DNA from: Mesorhabditis belari
Lineage: Eukaryota > Nematoda > Chromadorea > Rhabditida > Rhabditidae
NCBI GenBank assembly: GCA_958450365.1
Contig: CAUEEP010000920.1
Location: 149,501-213,500, forward strand
Reading direction: 5' to 3'
Length of the DNA stretch: 64,000 bases
Shown: positions 60,726-64,000 of the stretch, one piece after another
How positions within the stretch are numbered: the first letter of the stretch is position 1
Layout of the letters: every line of letters starts with the position of its first letter
The notes under the pieces: model-generated
Seen by the model: the letters and a program-made list of their open reading frames with translations, nothing else
Databases searched by the model: none
Told to the model about the DNA's origin: nothing
Program-made: the position numbers and the translations under genes

Positions 60726-60740
60726 ATTCACTAAACAACA

Positions 60741-61808
60741 AGGAAGATATTAACATTGGTGAGTTAAGGAGAATGTTAGAAAGCAGCCTAGAAATTACAG
60801 GAATAGGTTCTTACAATCAGGAATATGTTGTTTCTGTACCAGGAGTTACCAACGCAATGCAGTAACTAGTGCAATGAGGCATTATTTAAAAGCATTTATT
60901 AGCAATCTCATTTTGCTCACTCATTTTCATTGATATTCATAATCATCTCAACAAAGGCCCGATCGATTCTATGAATTTTTGTTGAAATAGACATTAAAAT
61001 GTTTTACTCAACCTCTCAATCCCATCATGCATTTGATCATAATAGAGATTTTTGGGAGTTTGATGGCTCTAAAATTGGCTCTAAAAAATGATTGGCTCAG
61101 TTGTGAAACCGTTCGATCAGCGACAACACAAACAGCCACAGAGAATGTCTTTTCCATTGGCTCAAATAAATAGATGGATTTTAAATCTAAAACTTTGAAA
61201 TTGTGAAAAGTTGTGTAACTTACTGATTTCTTCAATGAAACACTGTAGAATTTTTGAAGTATTCATCGAAAATCAGTCTTTAATGAGGAATAACAATTCT
61301 GAAAACAGGGAATTTCTCAGAAATTCCATCATTTTCCTTTCTTTCTCCGAAATGATTCATTTCTTCCCTTTGTTTTGCCTTTTCTAGTTGTAAACACGTT
61401 GGTTTTTTCCAAATTAAGCAACTTGGACACAAGAATTTATTGGAGATATTGATTTTGATAAGTGAAAAATCAGCAAACAGTCAAAGGCAAACAAAACTGA
61501 ATAAAATGATCATGAATTTGAAGGATTAAAGTTTTTGTTAACCCGAGGGTTAGATGAGGTTATGCGGAGAAAAGAAAAATGAAGTGAAGAATCAAAATGA
61601 TTTGAAAATGAGGTAGAATGAGTGGAATTATAAGGAATTATGAATTCATAAGGAAAATTTGAATGAGATAAGCGAGAATTGGAACAAATTGGGCGGATCG
61701 CCATTGGGCACAAGTTAAGCTAAAGTCTCCAACTTCAAAAGTAGGCACTCTTCGTTTCCATAGCACCTAAATTAAAGCTTTAAAAGTAGTGTTGCTATGA
61801 ACTGAATA
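60741..61808. other. Intergenic, no gene recognised
   Basis: AT-rich sequence; short open frames only. Confidence 0.5.
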
Positions 61809-62332
61809 TTACCCTAAAGTCTCGAGTATAAGTTCATCCGAGTATAAGTTCTGCCTTAATTTACATTCGCTTTAATTGCTTTGAATTTCTTTTTGTTGGG
61901 ATTTTATACATTTTTATTGTTATATAAACTTTTATTATTGTTCTTGGAGCGCGGGATACTACAGGGTGACAGCCTATCACCATTGCTATTTGTTATGTGC
62001 ATGGATACATCCAGACGATAGTGTTGAAGAAGACGCTGGAAAGCATCTCTTTCGACCGTCGACGTGGACTTTGGCCGGATGAAGAGGCCAGGGAGGGATC
62101 CATAAGACTGAGCACCGGAGAGGAGCAGGGCGGACGCGCCGAGCCACGCCCGGAGCAACAAATAACAGCATAAAATTGCTATAACCCTCAATAAATTTAC
62201 TTCTATTATTGTTCTTAAAAAGCAAAAAGTTATGCTGCAGCAGGGTTCGAACCCTCGACACACCGCACCGGAGACAGCCGTCAATTTGCATGCGAAAACC
62301 AAACAGAACTTATACTCGCGACTTTAGGGTAA
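61809..62332. mobile_element. Terminal-inverted-repeat element carrying a retroelement fragment
   Basis: The left end TTACCCTAAAGTCTCGAGTA and right end ACTTATACTCGCGACTTTAG..GGTAA are inverted repeats of about 27 bp with one mismatch. Between them lie a reverse-transcriptase fragment (61947-62019) and, at 62232-62280, a tRNA B-box-like GGGTTCGAACCC. Confidence 0.7.
61947..62019 (+). pseudogene. Non-LTR retrotransposon reverse-transcriptase fragment
   Basis: The frame reads ERGILQGDSLSPLLFVMCMD before a stop. The LQGDSLSPLLF motif is the conserved RT block 4 of LINE-type elements (R2, CR1 and relatives). Only this piece survives. Confidence 0.7.
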
Positions 62333-63280
62333 ATAAGATTTTAAAGACTAGAAATGAAAGCAAAAAGTAAAAGCATCGGTTTTCAAATCTTCATCTCAGG
62401 GCTAAATGCAAGGGGAAATCGAGGTAATTTGAAAGGATATTGCCGAAAATGAGATTGATAAGGAACTGAAAGAAATCACAGTGAAATTGTTTCATAAAAA
62501 TTTGCATTAAAATTTAAATCTTTGGGGGCATGGTGGCTGGGAGAAGACCGGCTGCAGCAAGTCCTCCAGAGCCCAATAAAGCCGCGTATCGACGCCACAC
62601 CAACTCGGCTGGATTTGGAGCTCTGAAATTGTTTTTCTTGAACTTTGTAGAATTTATATTTATTGCAGTTTTCTCTTATTTATCCCACAATTCCAATCCT
62701 TATGAAGTATCAAAATTTTCGGTAGGTTATTGGATTTCTTTCCGCAACAATGCCCATTTTGGTCACAAAATTGAACCTGTTGCGTGTGAACAGAAAGGAT
62801 GAAGAGAAAAAGAGAAATTGAAATGGGAAAGAGATTGAAATGGGTGTGGATGGATGGAGGGCAATGTCAAAACTGCATTAGCACTTTATGGGAAAAGGAT
62901 GAGAAAGGAAAGGAGTGGGAAAAGAGGAGAGAAAGGCAATTTTTGTCTCTTCCTGTACAGTGTGTGGCAATTACTTGACTCAACCGCCCGGAAGGGAAAT
63001 CCATCCCATGAAATCACTGTATTAGGCTGTCCAGAAAGTCTTTTTGTTCCTTTTCGTACTTCCGTTTAAAACCAACAAACGCACCAATTTAACCACGATT
63101 TGTTTCATTAGAAAGACCAATTATTTTTCTGCAAAATAACATTAAAACGGATTTAAAACGCCTTATCTCTTATGTTTCAACGCCTTCTGAAGGCCTTCTG
63201 AACAGCCTAATACTTAAAGAGTTGTGAGAAGTTTTAAGCCTGGAAATATTCCTTAAACTTATAAAATGCGTATATTTTAC
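62333..63280. other. Intergenic, with a GC-richer island
   Basis: 62530-62640 is less AT-rich than its surroundings and reads open as VAGRRPAAASPPEPNKAAYR and on, but it runs into AT-rich sequence with no splice support, and I do not recognise it. The rest is purine-rich and non-coding. Confidence 0.35.
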
Positions 63281-63985
<705 letters not shown>

Positions 63986-64000
63986 CAAGGTTTTTTTTCC

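Larger units (their letters stand above)
59048..60740 (+). pseudogene. Serpentine chemoreceptor-like gene, apparently decayed
   Basis: Hydrophobic segments separated by splice-like sites run in an order typical of nematode seven-helix chemoreceptors. They include MYPECDLIQEELK, then VIGSLINCFCLFFVYAVN (first helix), TFAVCPFILIPFSEFF, LDIFVLYLIVMSILFLFFER, ITHLIIIGVSIVAFVMLF, MSETTKVVQKRLMIAHLVQ (the conserved cytoplasmic stretch before helix 6), SLIASIMKGSS and LVFQTMLLVFLFESHAAIAL, and YRNFTKQFF. The MSETTK..QKRL..AL..Q motif and helix-7 pattern are those of the SRH/SRI/STR group. I could not keep one frame across the second and third segments, and a SINE fragment (59720-59925) sits in the middle, so it is probably a pseudogene; a working gene with unusual splicing is not excluded. 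Confidence 0.45.

Noticed and set aside
62232..62280. Possible tRNA gene (GGGTTCGAACCC)
   Set aside because: The B-box-like palindrome is present, but I could not find a matching acceptor stem, D-arm or anticodon stem; it is probably a retroelement or SINE scrap.

Overview
The window looks like nuclear DNA of a rhabditid-type nematode. The AT-rich genes are split into many small exons by short introns (37-50 nt in several clear cases) with TTTCAG-type acceptors. Several start codons sit a few bases after an isolated acceptor, the arrangement expected of spliced-leader trans-splicing. A block of nematode-type telomeric hexamers (TTAGGC/GCCTAA) lies at 20.09 kb. The recognisable proteins are close to known nematode ones: syndecan, UNC-45, ATP synthase subunit F6, a LACT-type beta-lactamase-like protein and an aldo-keto reductase. 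In C. elegans the counterparts of syndecan, unc-45 and atp-4 lie, as far as I recall, on different chromosomes, so this is probably not Caenorhabditis or gene order is rearranged. All gene models were built by eye from splice sites and reading frame.

Layout. 1-2.3 kb: no gene, one foldback transposon-like element. 2.33-4.90 kb (-): a PABIR/FAM122-type PP2A-regulator homologue with a tRNA-derived SINE in an intron. 6.7-8.49 kb (+): serine beta-lactamase-like protein. 8.59-9.86 kb (-): aldo-keto reductase, tail to tail with it. 11.07-12.90 kb (+): mitochondrial ATP synthase coupling factor 6, whose second intron holds a deleted Tc1/mariner-type transposon with a 13-bp minisatellite at one end. 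12.9-23.3 kb: a gene-poor 10 kb stretch with pyrimidine-rich tracts, an 84-bp inverted duplication and an interstitial telomeric block that looks like a repaired break. 23.37-26.33 kb (+): syndecan. 28.00-32.90 kb (+): UNC-45 in about 26 exons. 33-39.3 kb: nested inverted-repeat elements, a maT/mariner transposase pseudogene split by a 0.9 kb palindrome, and tandem SINEs. 39.5-53.9 kb (+): one very large, or two adjacent, multi-zinc-finger genes, with MITEs in several introns and an exact 36-residue triplication. 56.1-57.8 kb (+): a small secreted cysteine-rich protein, possibly of the Ly6/uPAR type. 59.0-60.7 kb (+): a decayed serpentine chemoreceptor-like gene carrying a SINE. 61.8-62.3 kb: a terminal-inverted-repeat element enclosing a reverse-transcriptase fragment. 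63.28 kb to the edge (-): the 3' end of an unrecognised coiled-coil protein.

The genes do not form a pathway; each is an independent eukaryotic unit. The distinctive feature is the density of small inverted-repeat elements and tRNA-derived SINEs in introns and intergenic DNA. Several of them bear on gene structure, the clearest being a MITE that meets the zinc-finger coding sequence at 44.70 kb. I found no operon-like defence or biosynthetic system.
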